From Acidiphilium sp. PA (GTDB lineage Bacteria; Pseudomonadota; Alphaproteobacteria; Acetobacterales; Acetobacteraceae), in the NCBI RefSeq assembly GCF_026191915.1, contig NZ_JAIMBY010000006.1:119921-183920 (forward strand): DNA of 64,000 bases. Direction: 5' to 3'. How positions within the stretch are numbered: position 1 is the first letter of the stretch; every line of letters begins with the position of its first letter. The translations under genes and the position numbers were made by a program. This document shows positions 47,374-59,035 of the stretch, one piece after another. The notes under the pieces were generated by a model. That model searched no databases and was not told the origin of the DNA. It worked only from the letters and a program-made list of their open reading frames with translations.

Positions 47374-50043
47374 ATGAGCAAATACGTCTATAGTTTCGGC
47401 CCTGGTGCCAGCGATGGCAGTGCGGCGCTCAAGAATTTGTTGGGGGGCAAGGGTGCCAACCTCGCCGAAATGGCGAGCATCGGCTTGCCGGTGCCGCCGG
47501 GCTTTACCATCACCACCGAAGTCTGCACCGAGTTCTACAAGAACGACAAACAGTATCCCGCGGCGTTGCGCGCCGAGGTCGATGCGGCGTTGGCCAAGGT
47601 GGAGCAGGGCGTCGGCCTTGGCTTTGGTGACAAGACCAAGCCGCTGCTCGTCTCGGTCCGCTCCGGCGCGCGGGTATCGATGCCGGGGATGATGGATACC
47701 GTGCTCAACCTCGGCCTGAATGACGAGACGGTCGCCGGCCTCGCCGCGGCCTCGGGCGATGCGCGGTTTGCCTGGGATTCCTATCGGCGCTTCATCCAGA
47801 TGTATGGATCGGTCGTGCTCGGTGTGGCGCATCACCGGTTCGAGGAGATCATCGAAACCGTCAAGATCGATGAAGGCACCATCGAAGACACGCAACTCAC
47901 GGCCCAGGACTGGCAGCGCGTGGTCGAGGAGTATCAGGCGGTCGTGCTCGCCGAAACCGGCAAGCCGTTTCCGCAGGACCCGCATGACCAGCTTTGGGGC
48001 GCGATCGGTGCGGTGTTCGGCTCATGGATGAACCAGCGCGCCATCACCTATCGCCGCCTGCATGAAATCCCGGCCGATTGGGGCACCGCCGTCACGGTGC
48101 AGGCCATGGTGTTCGGCAACATGGGCGATGATTGCGCGACGGGCGTGTGCTTCACGCGCGATCCTTCGACCGGGCTTAATGAATTCTACGGCGAATACCT
48201 GCCGAACGCGCAGGGCGAAGATGTGGTCGCCGGCATCCGCACGCCGCGCCCGTTGTCGAACTCCTATGCCAAGCCTGGCGAGTTGAGCATGGAGGCGACG
48301 CTGCCCGAGGCCTATGCCGAGCTCAACCGGGTGCGCGAAACGCTCGAGCGGCATTATCACGATATGCAGGACATCGAGTTCACCATTCAGCGCAACAAAT
48401 TATATATGTTGCAAACCCGCAATGGCAAACGCACCGCCACCGCCAGCGTGCGGATCGCGGTGGAAATGGCGCAGGCCGGGCTGATCGATCAGCGCGAGGC
48501 GGTCATGCGGGTCAATCCGCAGTCGCTCGACCAATTGCTGCACCCCACGCTCGACCCCAAGGCGGTGCGCAAACTGCTCGCCAAGGGCCTGCCGGCATCG
48601 CCGGGTGCAGCCTCGGGCCTCGTGGTGTTTTCGGCCGATGAGGCGGAGATGCGCGCGCAAAAGGGCGAGGCGGTCATTCTGGTGCGGATCGAGACCAGCC
48701 CTGAGGATATTCACGGCATGCACGCGGCGCGCGGCATTCTGACCACGCGCGGCGGCATGACCAGCCACGCCGCCGTGGTGGCGCGCGGCATGGGGCGGCC
48801 GTGCGTTGCGGGGGCCGGCGGTATTCATGTCGATTACGGCACGAAAACCCTCACTGCCGGCGGCATCAGCGTGCGGGCGGGCGACACCATAACCCTCGAT
48901 GGCGCGACCGGCGAGATTTTCGCGGGCTTCGTGCCGATGATCGAACCGGCGCTGTCCGGTGATTTCGCGACATTGATGGGCTGGGCTGATGAAATCCGCC
49001 GGCTCAAGGTGCGCGCCAACGCCGAAACCCCGCTCGATGCCGAGACCGCCCGCAAATTCGGCGCCGAGGGCATCGGCCTGTCGCGCACCGAGCATATGTT
49101 CTTCGACCCCGAACGGATCGGCGCGGTCCGCCAGATGATCATGGCGAATGACGAGGCCGGGCGGCGCACCGCGCTCGAAAAACTGCTGCCCTATCAGCGC
49201 CAGGATTTCGTCGAATTGTTTCGCATCATGGCCGGTCTGCCGGTGACGATCCGTTTGCTCGACCCGCCGCTGCATGAATTCCTGCCGCATGGCGACGCCG
49301 AGCTTGAAGATGTCGCCGCCAATCTCGGCATGAGCATGGACGCGATCCGCCAGCGCGCCGGCGAACTCTCCGAAGCCAACCCGATGCTCGGCCATCGCGG
49401 CTGCCGGCTCGGTATTTCCTATCCCGAGATTTACGAGATGCAGGCGCGCGCGATTTTCGAGGCGGCGCTCGAGGTCGCACGGGAGACCGGCAGCGCGCCG
49501 GTGCCGGAAATCATGATCCCGCTGGTCGGCATGAAGCGCGAACTCGACATCACGCGCGCGCAGATCGATGCGGTCGCCAAATCCGTGTTCGCGGCGGCCG
49601 GCACCACGATCGAATACAGCGTCGGCACCATGATCGAACTGCCGCGCGCGGCGCTGACGGCCGATACCATCGCGCAATCGGCCGATTTTTTCTCGTTCGG
49701 CACCAACGACCTGACCCAGACCGTGTTCGGCCTGTCGCGCGACGATGCCGGCAAATTCCTGCCGAAATACGTCGAGTCCGGCATTCTGCCGAAAGACCCG
49801 TTCGTGTCGATCGATGTCGAAGGTGTCGGTGCGATGATCCGCATCGCCGCCGAAAAAGGCCGTGCCACCAAGCGCGACCTGAAACTGGGCATCTGCGGCG
49901 AACACGGCGGCGATCCGGCCTCGATCAATTTCTGCGAGGAGATCGGGCTCGATTACGTGTCGTGCAGCCCCTACCGCGTGCCGGTCGCGCGGCTTGCCGC
50001 GGCACAGGCGACGATCGGGATCGCGGCGGACCGGACCGCCTGA
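47374..50043 (+). CDS. ppdK: Pyruvate, phosphate dikinase
   Basis: 889 residues. It reversibly converts pyruvate, ATP and Pi to PEP, AMP and PPi. The N-terminal ATP-grasp region has [22 protein letters not shown]. The swivelling domain has the catalytic His at about 465 in [17 protein letters not shown]. The C-terminal PEP/pyruvate barrel has [13 protein letters not shown] and the catalytic Cys at about 841 in [11 protein letters not shown]. It starts 7 bases after glyS and precedes acs; the pair points to acetate or pyruvate use feeding gluconeogenesis. Confidence 0.96.
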   Translation: MSKYVYSFGPGASDGSAALKNLLGGKGANLAEMASIGLPVPPGFTITTEVCTEFYKNDKQYPAALRAEVDAALAKVEQGVGLGFGDKTKPLLVSVRSGARVSMPGMMDTVLNLGLNDETVAGLAAASGDARFAWDSYRRFIQMYGSVVLGVAHHRFEEIIETVKIDEGTIEDTQLTAQDWQRVVEEYQAVVLAETGKPFPQDPHDQLWGAIGAVFGSWMNQRAITYRRLHEIPADWGTAVTVQAMVFGNMGDDCATGVCFTRDPSTGLNEFYGEYLPNAQGEDVVAGIRTPRPLSNSYAKPGELSMEATLPEAYAELNRVRETLERHYHDMQDIEFTIQRNKLYMLQTRNGKRTATASVRIAVEMAQAGLIDQREAVMRVNPQSLDQLLHPTLDPKAVRKLLAKGLPASPGAASGLVVFSADEAEMRAQKGEAVILVRIETSPEDIHGMHAARGILTTRGGMTSHAAVVARGMGRPCVAGAGGIHVDYGTKTLTAGGISVRAGDTITLDGATGEIFAGFVPMIEPALSGDFATLMGWADEIRRLKVRANAETPLDAETARKFGAEGIGLSRTEHMFFDPERIGAVRQMIMANDEAGRRTALEKLLPYQRQDFVELFRIMAGLPVTIRLLDPPLHEFLPHGDAELEDVAANLGMSMDAIRQRAGELSEANPMLGHRGCRLGISYPEIYEMQARAIFEAALEVARETGSAPVPEIMIPLVGMKRELDITRAQIDAVAKSVFAAAGTTIEYSVGTMIELPRAALTADTIAQSADFFSFGTNDLTQTVFGLSRDDAGKFLPKYVESGILPKDPFVSIDVEGVGAMIRIAAEKGRATKRDLKLGICGEHGGDPASINFCEEIGLDYVSCSPYRVPVARLAAAQATIGIAADRTA

Positions 50044-50069
50044 GGCCGCGTTGCGAACGCGCGGGGTCG

Positions 50070-50084
50070 AGGGGCAGGGCCCCT
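50070..50084 (+). terminator. Short GC hairpin after ppdK
   Basis: AGGGGC-AGG-GCCCCT forms a perfect six-pair stem 27 bases after the ppdK stop. No T-run follows, so it is a weak candidate; the region may be a leader for acs. Confidence 0.3.
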
Positions 50085-50192
50085 GACCTAGCGCGGTCGC
50101 AGTGTGCCGCCGTTCAAATTCAGCGACCTGTGCCCTTTCGGAAATGCGCGATTTTTGGCATACGTGCTGGAACCGTATCGGAGGAAACAAGA

Positions 50193-52127
<1,935 letters not shown>

Positions 52128-52129
52128 GC

Positions 52130-52507
52130 GTGAGGTTTCGCATCGGGCAAAGGGCTGGCCTTACAGCCCTTTGCCTTGCCGTGCTCCCCGGCGTTGCGGT
52201 CGCCCAGACGCAGATGCAGATGAACCAGCAGGCGAGCGCGGAATTCCGCATCGCCGCCGCCCGTCTCGACCTGGTCTACGCGCGGGTCCTGCGCGACAGT
52301 GATCCGCACCGGCAGGATTTGTTGCGGCAGGCGGAGCGGGATTGGGTGGCGTATCGCGATGCCGAATGCGCGTACCGGACGGCGGGCTCCGAAGGGGGGT
52401 CGATCCACCCGCTCGAAATCATCTCCTGCCGCACTGAACTGACCCGGGTGCGCACCCGCGCCCTCGAACGATCGGACTGCAAACCGGGCGATCCCGCCTG
52501 CCAATAG
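52130..52507 (+). CDS. DUF1311/LprI-like secreted protein
   Basis: 125 residues from the GTG at 52130; a TTG at 52124 overlaps the acs stop. A signal peptide (about 1-26, ending VAVAQ) is followed by a helical domain with QASAEFRIAAARLDLVYARVL, AERDWVAYRDAECAYRTAGSEGGSIHP and SCRTELTRVRTRAL. This is the Cys-stabilised layout of the lysozyme inhibitor LprI N-terminal family (DUF1311). Lysozyme inhibition is known for one family member only; here the role is open. Confidence 0.8.
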   Translation: MRFRIGQRAGLTALCLAVLPGVAVAQTQMQMNQQASAEFRIAAARLDLVYARVLRDSDPHRQDLLRQAERDWVAYRDAECAYRTAGSEGGSIHPLEIISCRTELTRVRTRALERSDCKPGDPACQ

Positions 52508-52512
52508 GAGCC

Positions 52513-53361
52513 ATGATGGAACACATGATCGAACACGAAGCCGGCAAGGTGCATCGGGTGTTGGGGTCGGGCGGGGTGGGCTTGCATGTGCGGGAATGGG
52601 GGCCGGAACACGCCCAGCCGATCCTGTTCATTCACGGCTGGTCGGCCTGCTACCTCGCCTGGCACAATCAGTTCGATTCCGCGCTGCGCGAAAAATATCG
52701 GATCGTGTGCATGGATCTGCGCGGGCACGGATTTTCCGACAAGCCGCTCGACCCCGAGATGTATCAGACCGGCGCGCACTGGGCGGATGATATCGCGGCC
52801 GTGATGATCGCGCTTGCGCTGAAACGACCCGTGCTGGTCGGCTGGAGCTACGGCGGGTTCGTGATTTCGGATTACCTGGCGCGGCACGGCAGCAAGAACG
52901 TCGGCGCGGTCAATTTCGTCGGCGCGGCAGTCATCTCGTCGAACCCGCCAAGCCATATCGGCGAACGCTTCATCGACGGCGCCTTGCTGGCCGCCAGCGA
53001 CGACCCGGCCGTAATGATCGAAGGCGTGCGCCACGTCGTGCACGCGACGACCTACAGGCCGCTGCCGGTCGCCGATACCGAACGCGCCCTCGTCGCACTC
53101 GGATTGACCCCGCCCGCCGTGCGGGCCTTTCTGTTGATGCGCACGCTCGATTTCACGACGACGCTCGAAGCGCTCGACCGGCCCTGCCTGATCAGCCAGG
53201 GCAATGAAGATTGCGTGGTGCTGCCCTCGATGGCCGAACACATCGCATCACACGTCCCCCACGCCAAACTCTCCCGCTACGCCGCCTGCGGACACGCCCC
53301 CCAGCAGGAACACCCCGACCGCTTCAACAACGAACTGGCCGCCCTGGTCGAGTCCCTGTGA
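52513..53361 (+). CDS. Alpha/beta hydrolase
   Basis: 282 residues; the first of two ATGs (52513, 52516) is listed, and 52516 has better spacing from AGGAG. Catalytic residues are the nucleophile in VGWSYGGFV (GxSxG), the acid in SQGNEDCVV and the His in CGHAPQQEHPDRF. The N-terminal FIHGWSACYLAWHNQF and RGHGFSDKP are typical of haloperoxidase/esterase-like hydrolases. The substrate is unknown. The last codon and stop (CTG TGA) lie in the left arm of the 273-bp palindrome at 53355-53627. Confidence 0.85.
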   Translation: MMEHMIEHEAGKVHRVLGSGGVGLHVREWGPEHAQPILFIHGWSACYLAWHNQFDSALREKYRIVCMDLRGHGFSDKPLDPEMYQTGAHWADDIAAVMIALALKRPVLVGWSYGGFVISDYLARHGSKNVGAVNFVGAAVISSNPPSHIGERFIDGALLAASDDPAVMIEGVRHVVHATTYRPLPVADTERALVALGLTPPAVRAFLLMRTLDFTTTLEALDRPCLISQGNEDCVVLPSMAEHIASHVPHAKLSRYAACGHAPQQEHPDRFNNELAALVESL

Positions 53362-53627
53362 TTCTGGCGGGGCTTGGGCGCTGGGTTAAGGAAGTAAGGC
53401 GGGGGGCTTTGCCCCCTCGACCCCCACTAAGGGCGTAGCCCTTAGAACCCGCTAGTTTTAGGCAAGGGGAGGGCGACACGGGCCAGATCAGTTGAACCAC
53501 CGAGGCAGCGCCCTCCCCTTACCTAAAACTAATGGATTTTAAAGGCTCCGCCTTTAACGGGGTCCAGGGGCAGAGCCCCTGGCCTTGCTTCCTTAACCCA
53601 GCACCCAAGCCCCACCAGAATCACAGG
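53355..53627. repeat. 273-bp nested palindrome holding the stops of both converging genes
   Basis: The left end CCTGTGATTCTGG and right end CCAGAATCACAGG are perfect complements, and similarity continues inward through GGGTTAAGGAAG. Further hairpins lie inside: GGGGGCTTTGCCCCC, TAAGGGCGTAGCCCTTA, a large arm TAGTTTTAGGCAAGGGGAG (about 53453-53471) with its complement (about 53512-53530), AAAGGCTCCGCCTTT and CCAGGGGCAGAGCCCCTGG. The whole could fold as a cruciform. The CTG TGA ends of the converging genes are parts of the arms. The element probably acts as a bidirectional terminator. Confidence 0.8.
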
Positions 53628-54595
53628 AACTTCGCCAGGCGGACGGCGGTGTGGCCGCGGCCGGTGCGGTGGCTGGGCATGACGAGGAGGCATTGATCGT
53701 GGGGGGTGCGGACTTCGGCGATCCCGTCGTAGGCGAGGATCGTATCGCGGGTGGGGATAATCTCGCCGCCGCGGAAGGGGCGGACGAAGGCGAAGCGCCC
53801 GGTGGTGGCGGTGACGACGCGGGTGACTTCGGCGAAGCGCGGCGGGTTGGTCCGCGCGATCTGGGGCGGGTTGGGGAGCATGCCGGCATGGTGGAGCAGG
53901 GCCGTGATGCTGGCGGTCATCTGTGCGACGGTCGGGGTTTGCCAGTGTTGGCCGGCTTCGACGAGGACGGAGGCGGCGTCGCCGTGTTCGGCGGTGAAGC
54001 GCGGATAGTCGATCAGGCGTTTGCCGCCGGCGTGGCCGCAATCGGCGACGACGAGGTTCGGGGTGCCGATGGTGAGCGCGAGGGTCTTGCCGCGCGTGCC
54101 CTGCCCGCACAGCAGCAGCGGGTCGGAGGGCCAGAGCATCGAGTGCAGATCGAGCACCCAGTCCGCGCTGTCGACGACGCTGCGCATGGCGCGGGCGCGC
54201 TGCAGTTCGCGTGAGCTGCGCGGGCCTTCGAGGGTTGCGATGTCCCACACGCGGTTCATGTCTTCATCGATGAAGCGTGAGGCGATCGGGTTGCCGGCGT
54301 CGAAGCGGGCGAAGGCTTCGATATTGCCGAAGCCGAGCGTGAGGCGGCCGCGTTCGGGACGGATGCCGGCGCGCAGCAGGGCATCGATGGCGATGGCACC
54401 GGCGATCTCGTTGCCGTGCATCAGGCTGATGATCAGCACATGCGGGCCGGAGCGGGTGGCGGCGAAACTGGTGAAACCGGGCAGGCCCGTGTTGCCGGCG
54501 AGCCATGGCGTGATATCGGGCGGTTCCAGCCCGACGGGAAAGCGGGGCAGGTCGCTCGCTTCCGGGACGTGCGCGGGCGCGGTAATAGCTTCCAT
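53621..54595 (-). CDS. Succinylglutamate desuccinylase/aspartoacylase family protein
   Basis: 324 residues from the ATG at 54595; a GTG one codon upstream is possible. It is a Zn carboxypeptidase-like fold: the Zn ligands are in SLMHGNEIAGA (His and Glu) and VLDLHSMLW (His), with DEDMNRVW carrying the substrate Arg. Members deacylate aspartate- or succinyl-amino acids; nothing here fixes the substrate. Its stop is in the right arm of the 273-bp palindrome, and its start is divergent from a glycosyltransferase across palindromic element copy D. Confidence 0.83.
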   Translation of the reverse strand: MEAITAPAHVPEASDLPRFPVGLEPPDITPWLAGNTGLPGFTSFAATRSGPHVLIISLMHGNEIAGAIAIDALLRAGIRPERGRLTLGFGNIEAFARFDAGNPIASRFIDEDMNRVWDIATLEGPRSSRELQRARAMRSVVDSADWVLDLHSMLWPSDPLLLCGQGTRGKTLALTIGTPNLVVADCGHAGGKRLIDYPRFTAEHGDAASVLVEAGQHWQTPTVAQMTASITALLHHAGMLPNPPQIARTNPPRFAEVTRVVTATTGRFAFVRPFRGGEIIPTRDTILAYDGIAEVRTPHDQCLLVMPSHRTGRGHTAVRLAKFL

Positions 54596-54702
54596 CACCG
54601 TGCGTTTTCCGATCGATCAGGCAGAAGGTTTTTCCGCGCCATGGCGTCAGTCTAACCGGAGATGAAAATGCTGCAACCGTGGGGGCAGATGGGGGTAGGG
54701 AC

Positions 54703-54842
54703 GGGAAGCCCTGCTTTTTTGAAAAAAAGCAGCAAAAAACTTTTATTGGTTTTGGCAACCGGGGTTTTCGCGCGCACAGCCCTAACGAATAAAAGTTTTT
54801 TTGCTGCTTTTTTTACAAAAAAAGAAAAACTTGCTGCCTTCC
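54703..54842. repeat. Dispersed palindromic element, copy D (one internal unit)
   Basis: Outer arms: GGGAAGCCCTGCTTTTTTG (from 54703) against CAAAAAAAGAAAAACTTGCTG (to about 54838). The hairpin CTGCTTTTTT...AAAAAAAGCAG (54711-54733) uses GCTGC in place of the CTTC seen in other copies, and both arms carry the matching change. The internal unit is diverged. It lies in the divergent intergenic region between the aspartoacylase-like gene and the glycosyltransferase gene, whose ATG comes directly after it. Confidence 0.75.
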
Positions 54843-56039
54843 ATGTCTAACCGCCTAGGCCTCGTACATCGCGCATGGCGCATCCTGCCGCCCGGTGCGC
54901 GGCGCGCAGGATTGCGCGCACTAGCGACGGCGCTGGCGCCACGGGCGGATGCGGTGGCACCGGCAGCGAGCACCGGCGTCGTGGTTGCGGGCGAGATGGC
55001 GCGGATTTCCGGCCTGGGTGAGGCGGCAAGGGTGTTGCAGGCCGGGGTGCGGGCGCTGGTGCCATCGGTGGGGTCGGTGGAATTAGGCGTGTTACGGCGG
55101 CCGGTGCCGGCGGATCTGCCGGCGGGGGCAGCGGTGTTGCTGCATGTGAATGCGCCATCGATCCCGTTGATGCTGGCGCGGGCGCCGCGGGATTATTTGC
55201 GCGGGCATCGGGTGATCGGGGTGTGGAACTGGGAATTGGAGGCGTTGCCGCGATCGTGGCGGGGCGGCGCAAGGTTTGTGCATGAGATCTGGGCGCCCTC
55301 GGCGTTCACCAAGGCCACGATCGAGCGCGTATATCCGGGCATGGTGCGGCTGGTGCCTTATCCGCTGGGTGCCGTGGATTTGATCGCGGCGCAGGCCCGG
55401 CGGGGGTTGTTCGATTTGCCGGCGGCGGCGGTCGTGACCGTGGTGATCGCGAATCTGGGCGCGAGTTTCGCGCGGAAGAACCCCTTGGCGGCGATCGCGG
55501 CGCATCGGGCGGCGTTCGGGACTCGGGCGGATCGGATTTTGGTGTTGAAGCTGGCGGGTGGCGCGGCGTTTCCGGCGGATATGGCGGTGCTGCGGGCGGC
55601 GATCGGCGGGGTGGGGAATATCCGGCTGATCGATGAGGTATGGTCGGGTGAGAGACTGCGGGCCTTGCTGGCGAGTGCCGATATCGTGATGAGCCTGCAT
55701 CGCGCCGAGGGGTTCGGGCTGGTGCCGGCGGAGGCAATGCTGCGGGGGATTGCGGTGGTGGCGACCGGATGGTCCGGCACGCTGCAGTTCATGGATGAGA
55801 CGAGTGCGGCGCTGGTGTCGTATCGGCTGGTGCCGGTCGATGATCCGCGCGGCGACTACGAAGGGGCGGCGAGTTTGTGGGCGGCGCCGGATGTGGGCCA
55901 TGCGGCGGCGCTGCTGCGTGAATTGGCCGAGGATGCCGGGCGGCGGGCGGCGCTGGCGGCGCGGGGGCAGGCATTTGCGCGCGCGGCGCTGGGCGGTGCG
56001 GCGCTGGCGGCGGCGCTGGCTGCAAACGGCATCAGTTGA
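54843..56039 (+). CDS. Family 4-like glycosyltransferase
   Basis: 398 residues from the ATG at 54843; the frame is open into the element upstream but those residues are element-encoded. It has the GT-B layout. The N-terminal part includes GEMARISGLGEAARVLQAG and LHVNAPSIPLML, the middle NWELEALPRSWRG and EIWAPSAFTKATIERV, and the C-terminal NDP-sugar region the EGFGLVPAEAMLRGIAVVATGWSG motif with the E-x7-E pattern. It probably adds a sugar to a surface polysaccharide. The sugar and acceptor are unknown. It is followed by an ELM1-like gene. Confidence 0.8.
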   Translation: MSNRLGLVHRAWRILPPGARRAGLRALATALAPRADAVAPAASTGVVVAGEMARISGLGEAARVLQAGVRALVPSVGSVELGVLRRPVPADLPAGAAVLLHVNAPSIPLMLARAPRDYLRGHRVIGVWNWELEALPRSWRGGARFVHEIWAPSAFTKATIERVYPGMVRLVPYPLGAVDLIAAQARRGLFDLPAAAVVTVVIANLGASFARKNPLAAIAAHRAAFGTRADRILVLKLAGGAAFPADMAVLRAAIGGVGNIRLIDEVWSGERLRALLASADIVMSLHRAEGFGLVPAEAMLRGIAVVATGWSGTLQFMDETSAALVSYRLVPVDDPRGDYEGAASLWAAPDVGHAAALLRELAEDAGRRAALAARGQAFARAALGGAALAAALAANGIS

Positions 56040-56070
56040 CGAAATCGGGAGGTGGACCCAAAACGCCGCC

Positions 56071-57063
56071 ATGGCCGTTTTGCCCCTTATGACCGACGAG
56101 CGCGCGATCGTGACGCTCGATGCTGACAATCCGGTGACCGCGCGGATTTTATGTACCGACCTGGCAGGGCTGCGCAACCAGGCGCTGGGCCTTGCCGAGG
56201 CGGCCGGGTTCGCGACCGATAATCGCGTGATCGTACCCAAGGCGCCGTGGAATTATCTGTCGCCGATGCTGTGGCCGCGCGCGACCTGTGCGGTGGAGGC
56301 GGGCGCGCTGGCTGGGCCGGATGGCGATCTGATGATCGGCGCGGGCGGGGCGGCGGCACGGCTGGTGGCGGCGCTGCGGCGGCCCGATCTGCCGGCGGTG
56401 ATCATTCAGCATCCGCGGATGGATGCGGACCGGTTCGATGCGATCATCGCGGCACCGCATGACGCGATCACCGGGCCGAACGTGATCGTCGCGCGGACCG
56501 CGATGCACCGGGTGACACCGGCGCGGCTGGCCGAGGCGCGGGCGCAGTGGGCGCCGGTATTCGCGCACCTGCCGCGGCCGCTGGTCGCTGTGCTGATCGG
56601 CGGGTCGAACGGGCGGTATCGGCTGGACACCGCGGCGGCCCGGCAGATTGCGGACGGGTTGGCCGGCATGATGGATGCCGACCGGGCGAGCGTGATGCTG
56701 ACCCCATCGCGCCGGACCGATGCGGCGGCGCGGGCGATGTTTCACGAAACGTTGGCCCCGCGCGGCGCGTGGGTGTGGGACATGGCCGGCGACAATCCGT
56801 ATTTCGGGATGCTGGCGCTGGCCGATGCGATCGTGGTGACGGCGGATTCGGTCTCGATGGTGTCCGAGGCGGTGGCGACGTCGGCACCGGTGATGCTGGC
56901 GCGCCTGCCGGGCAAATCGACGCGGATCGGCGCGTTCATGGATGACATGGTGGCCTGCGGCCGGGCGCGGGATTTTGCCGGGCGGCTCGACCTCTGGCCG
57001 GTGACGCCGCTCGACGATACGCCGATGGCGGCCGGCGAATTGCGCCGCCGCCTGGGGATATGA
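56071..57063 (+). CDS. Mitochondrial-fission ELM1-like protein (DUF1022 family)
   Basis: 330 residues; a second ATG at 56089 is possible. The protein shows GT-B-like elements: TDLAGLRNQALGLAEA at the start, VAVLIGGSNGRYRLD, LTPSRRTDAAARAM, FGMLALADAIVVTADSVSMVSEA and KSTRIGAFM. ELM1-like proteins are conserved in alphaproteobacteria; eukaryotic ELM1 is needed for mitochondrial fission, but the bacterial role is not known and the fold suggests a nucleotide-sugar enzyme. Its place between a glycosyltransferase and a large unknown protein fits envelope polysaccharide work. Confidence 0.75.
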   Translation: MAVLPLMTDERAIVTLDADNPVTARILCTDLAGLRNQALGLAEAAGFATDNRVIVPKAPWNYLSPMLWPRATCAVEAGALAGPDGDLMIGAGGAAARLVAALRRPDLPAVIIQHPRMDADRFDAIIAAPHDAITGPNVIVARTAMHRVTPARLAEARAQWAPVFAHLPRPLVAVLIGGSNGRYRLDTAAARQIADGLAGMMDADRASVMLTPSRRTDAAARAMFHETLAPRGAWVWDMAGDNPYFGMLALADAIVVTADSVSMVSEAVATSAPVMLARLPGKSTRIGAFMDDMVACGRARDFAGRLDLWPVTPLDDTPMAAGELRRRLGI

Positions 57064-57067
57064 AGCG

Positions 57068-58984
57068 ATGCTCGAGATCGATACCTTCGATAATGTGAAG
57101 GGCGGCAACGCGGTCTACAAGGCGCTGTCGCATCCGCTGGCGGCGGAGCGGCTGGCGGTCCTGGCCGCGACCTTGGCCGCGCGCGGGGCGGTTGCAGTGT
57201 ATGATCCGGAGCGGATTTTCGCGCCGCTGCGGGCGCTGGCACCGGCGTTTCCGGTCGAGGCGGTCTATGTGCACGACACGTTGGCGCTGGGTGAGATGCG
57301 GGCAGGGATCGCCACGCTGCCATTGACCGCGCTGGCGGAGAGCGGGGCGGCGACGGTCCTGATCGCGGCGTTCGATGCGGCGCGGCTGGTCGAGCGGGTC
57401 AGCTTCCTGGCGCCGGCCGGGACGAAAATTCTGACGCTCGATGACGTGCGCCTGCCGGATGCGATGCTGACCAACCGGCGGCGGTATCTGGACCCGCTGA
57501 ATTTCGCGACCAATTTCGTGTTCTTCCGCGATGACGACCGGATGGCGACGCGGCTGGTGACGGCGAATTACTGGTCAGGCTACGGCGGGCACGCGGTGCG
57601 GCTGTGGTGCCGGTTGTTCGATGCGGCGGGTGCGGTGCTGACCGAATTCGAATGCGCGATTCCCGATCATGCCGGCACGGTCAGCCTGAGCAGTGCGGAG
57701 GTGCGGCGGGCGCATGATATCGGGCCGTTCACCGGGCAGTTGTTCGTGCATGCGATCGGTGTCGCGGGGCATGACGTCGTGAAATACGCGCTCGACACCT
57801 ATGCGACCGATGGCGGGGCGAGTTTGTCGTGCACGCATGATGCCAATGCCTGGCCCTCCGAGCGGTTTGCCGGCTTGCCGGCGCCGCGGGATGACGAGCG
57901 GGTGGTGCTGTGGGTGCAGAACAGCCACGCGGTGCCGATTCCCGCCGGCGCGATCGGGTTTGACCGGATGGGGGCCGAGGCGCCGGTGGCGCTCGATGAG
58001 GCGATCCCGCCGTTCGCGACCCGCGCGATCGATGTGGGCACGGTGCTGCCCGATCTGCGCTGGCCGGCGCAGATCGAGGTGCGGGCCGGGCGGCATGTGG
58101 TGCGGCCGCGCTACGAGGTGGTGCGCAACGGCCGGACCCGGATGGCGCATATCAATGTCGAGCGGGCCGACCTGCGGCCTGATCCATCGTTGAAAACCCT
58201 GTCGCCGCTGTTGGGCCGGGGGTTCTTGCTGCCGTTTCCGATCCTGCCGCGCACGCAATACACATCGGTCGCGCTGCCGACGCCGATGGCGCATGCGCAG
58301 GCCGATCTGCCGATCCGGCTCGATGTCTTCGCACCGGATGGTTCGAAAATCGCCGAGCGGGCCTATGGCGCGCTGCCGCGGGATCATGCCGTGGCGATCG
58401 ACATCGATGACATCCTGCCGCCTGATGCGCTGGTGGCGGGCGGGCATGGCGAGCTGGTGTATGATTTCGCGTCCGGCGGTGAGGCAGATGGCTGGCTGCA
58501 CGGGCTGTTCCGCTACGAGTTGCGCGATGGCAGTCACGCCGCCGAGACCAGTTTCGGCGCGCATATGTTCAATACGGTGATGACCTGGAAGGGCGAGCCG
58601 CAATCCTACGCCGGGCCGCCGCCGGGGCTGACGACGCGACTGTTTCTGGATCTGGGCACGGCGGCGATGCCGAGTTTCTGCGTGCTGGTGTATCCGGCCT
58701 CGGCGGCGTGGCATCCGTATTCATCGACGATGCTGCATCTGCACGATGCGACCGGGGCGGTGGTGGCCGAAGCGCCGCTGGCGATCGCCTGTTCGGGCTC
58801 GGCGCTGGTCGAGCCGTGGCACCTGTTCGGGGCGGATGATCTGGCGCGTGCGGCGGGGGGGTATGTGATCATCCGCGATCTGACGTGCCGGTTGTTCGGC
58901 TACCACGGCAAGCGCCAGCAAACGCAACGCCAGCAAACGCAACCTGCGGGCGCGTTTTCTTTCGATCATATGTTCGGCTTCTGA
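57068..58984 (+). CDS. Large hypothetical protein (638 residues) of the surface-polysaccharide cluster
   Basis: No family was recognised and no signal peptide or membrane segment was seen. An N-terminal Rossmann-like alpha/beta part (about 15-140, with AVAVYDPERIFAPLRAL and LTLDDVRLPDAML) is followed by beta-rich repeats with aromatic and charged residues (NYWSGYGGHAVRLW, FNTVMTWKGEPQSYAG and HPYSSTMLHLHDATGAVV). The last part contains a 15-base tandem repeat (58913-58942) that encodes RQQTQ twice. It follows the ELM1-like gene by 4 bases. Role unknown; the glycosyltransferase neighbour suggests sugar or polymer metabolism. Confidence 0.65.
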   Translation: MLEIDTFDNVKGGNAVYKALSHPLAAERLAVLAATLAARGAVAVYDPERIFAPLRALAPAFPVEAVYVHDTLALGEMRAGIATLPLTALAESGAATVLIAAFDAARLVERVSFLAPAGTKILTLDDVRLPDAMLTNRRRYLDPLNFATNFVFFRDDDRMATRLVTANYWSGYGGHAVRLWCRLFDAAGAVLTEFECAIPDHAGTVSLSSAEVRRAHDIGPFTGQLFVHAIGVAGHDVVKYALDTYATDGGASLSCTHDANAWPSERFAGLPAPRDDERVVLWVQNSHAVPIPAGAIGFDRMGAEAPVALDEAIPPFATRAIDVGTVLPDLRWPAQIEVRAGRHVVRPRYEVVRNGRTRMAHINVERADLRPDPSLKTLSPLLGRGFLLPFPILPRTQYTSVALPTPMAHAQADLPIRLDVFAPDGSKIAERAYGALPRDHAVAIDIDDILPPDALVAGGHGELVYDFASGGEADGWLHGLFRYELRDGSHAAETSFGAHMFNTVMTWKGEPQSYAGPPPGLTTRLFLDLGTAAMPSFCVLVYPASAAWHPYSSTMLHLHDATGAVVAEAPLAIACSGSALVEPWHLFGADDLARAAGGYVIIRDLTCRLFGYHGKRQQTQRQQTQPAGAFSFDHMFGF

Positions 58985-59035
58985 ATTAATCGCAATGCGG
59001 CCGTCGTTTGCTCGCGAAGGTCGGCAAAACTCCGT

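Noticed and set aside
48400..50190. 596-codon minus-strand frame opposite ppdK
   Set aside because: His/Arg-rich shadow of a well-supported dikinase gene.
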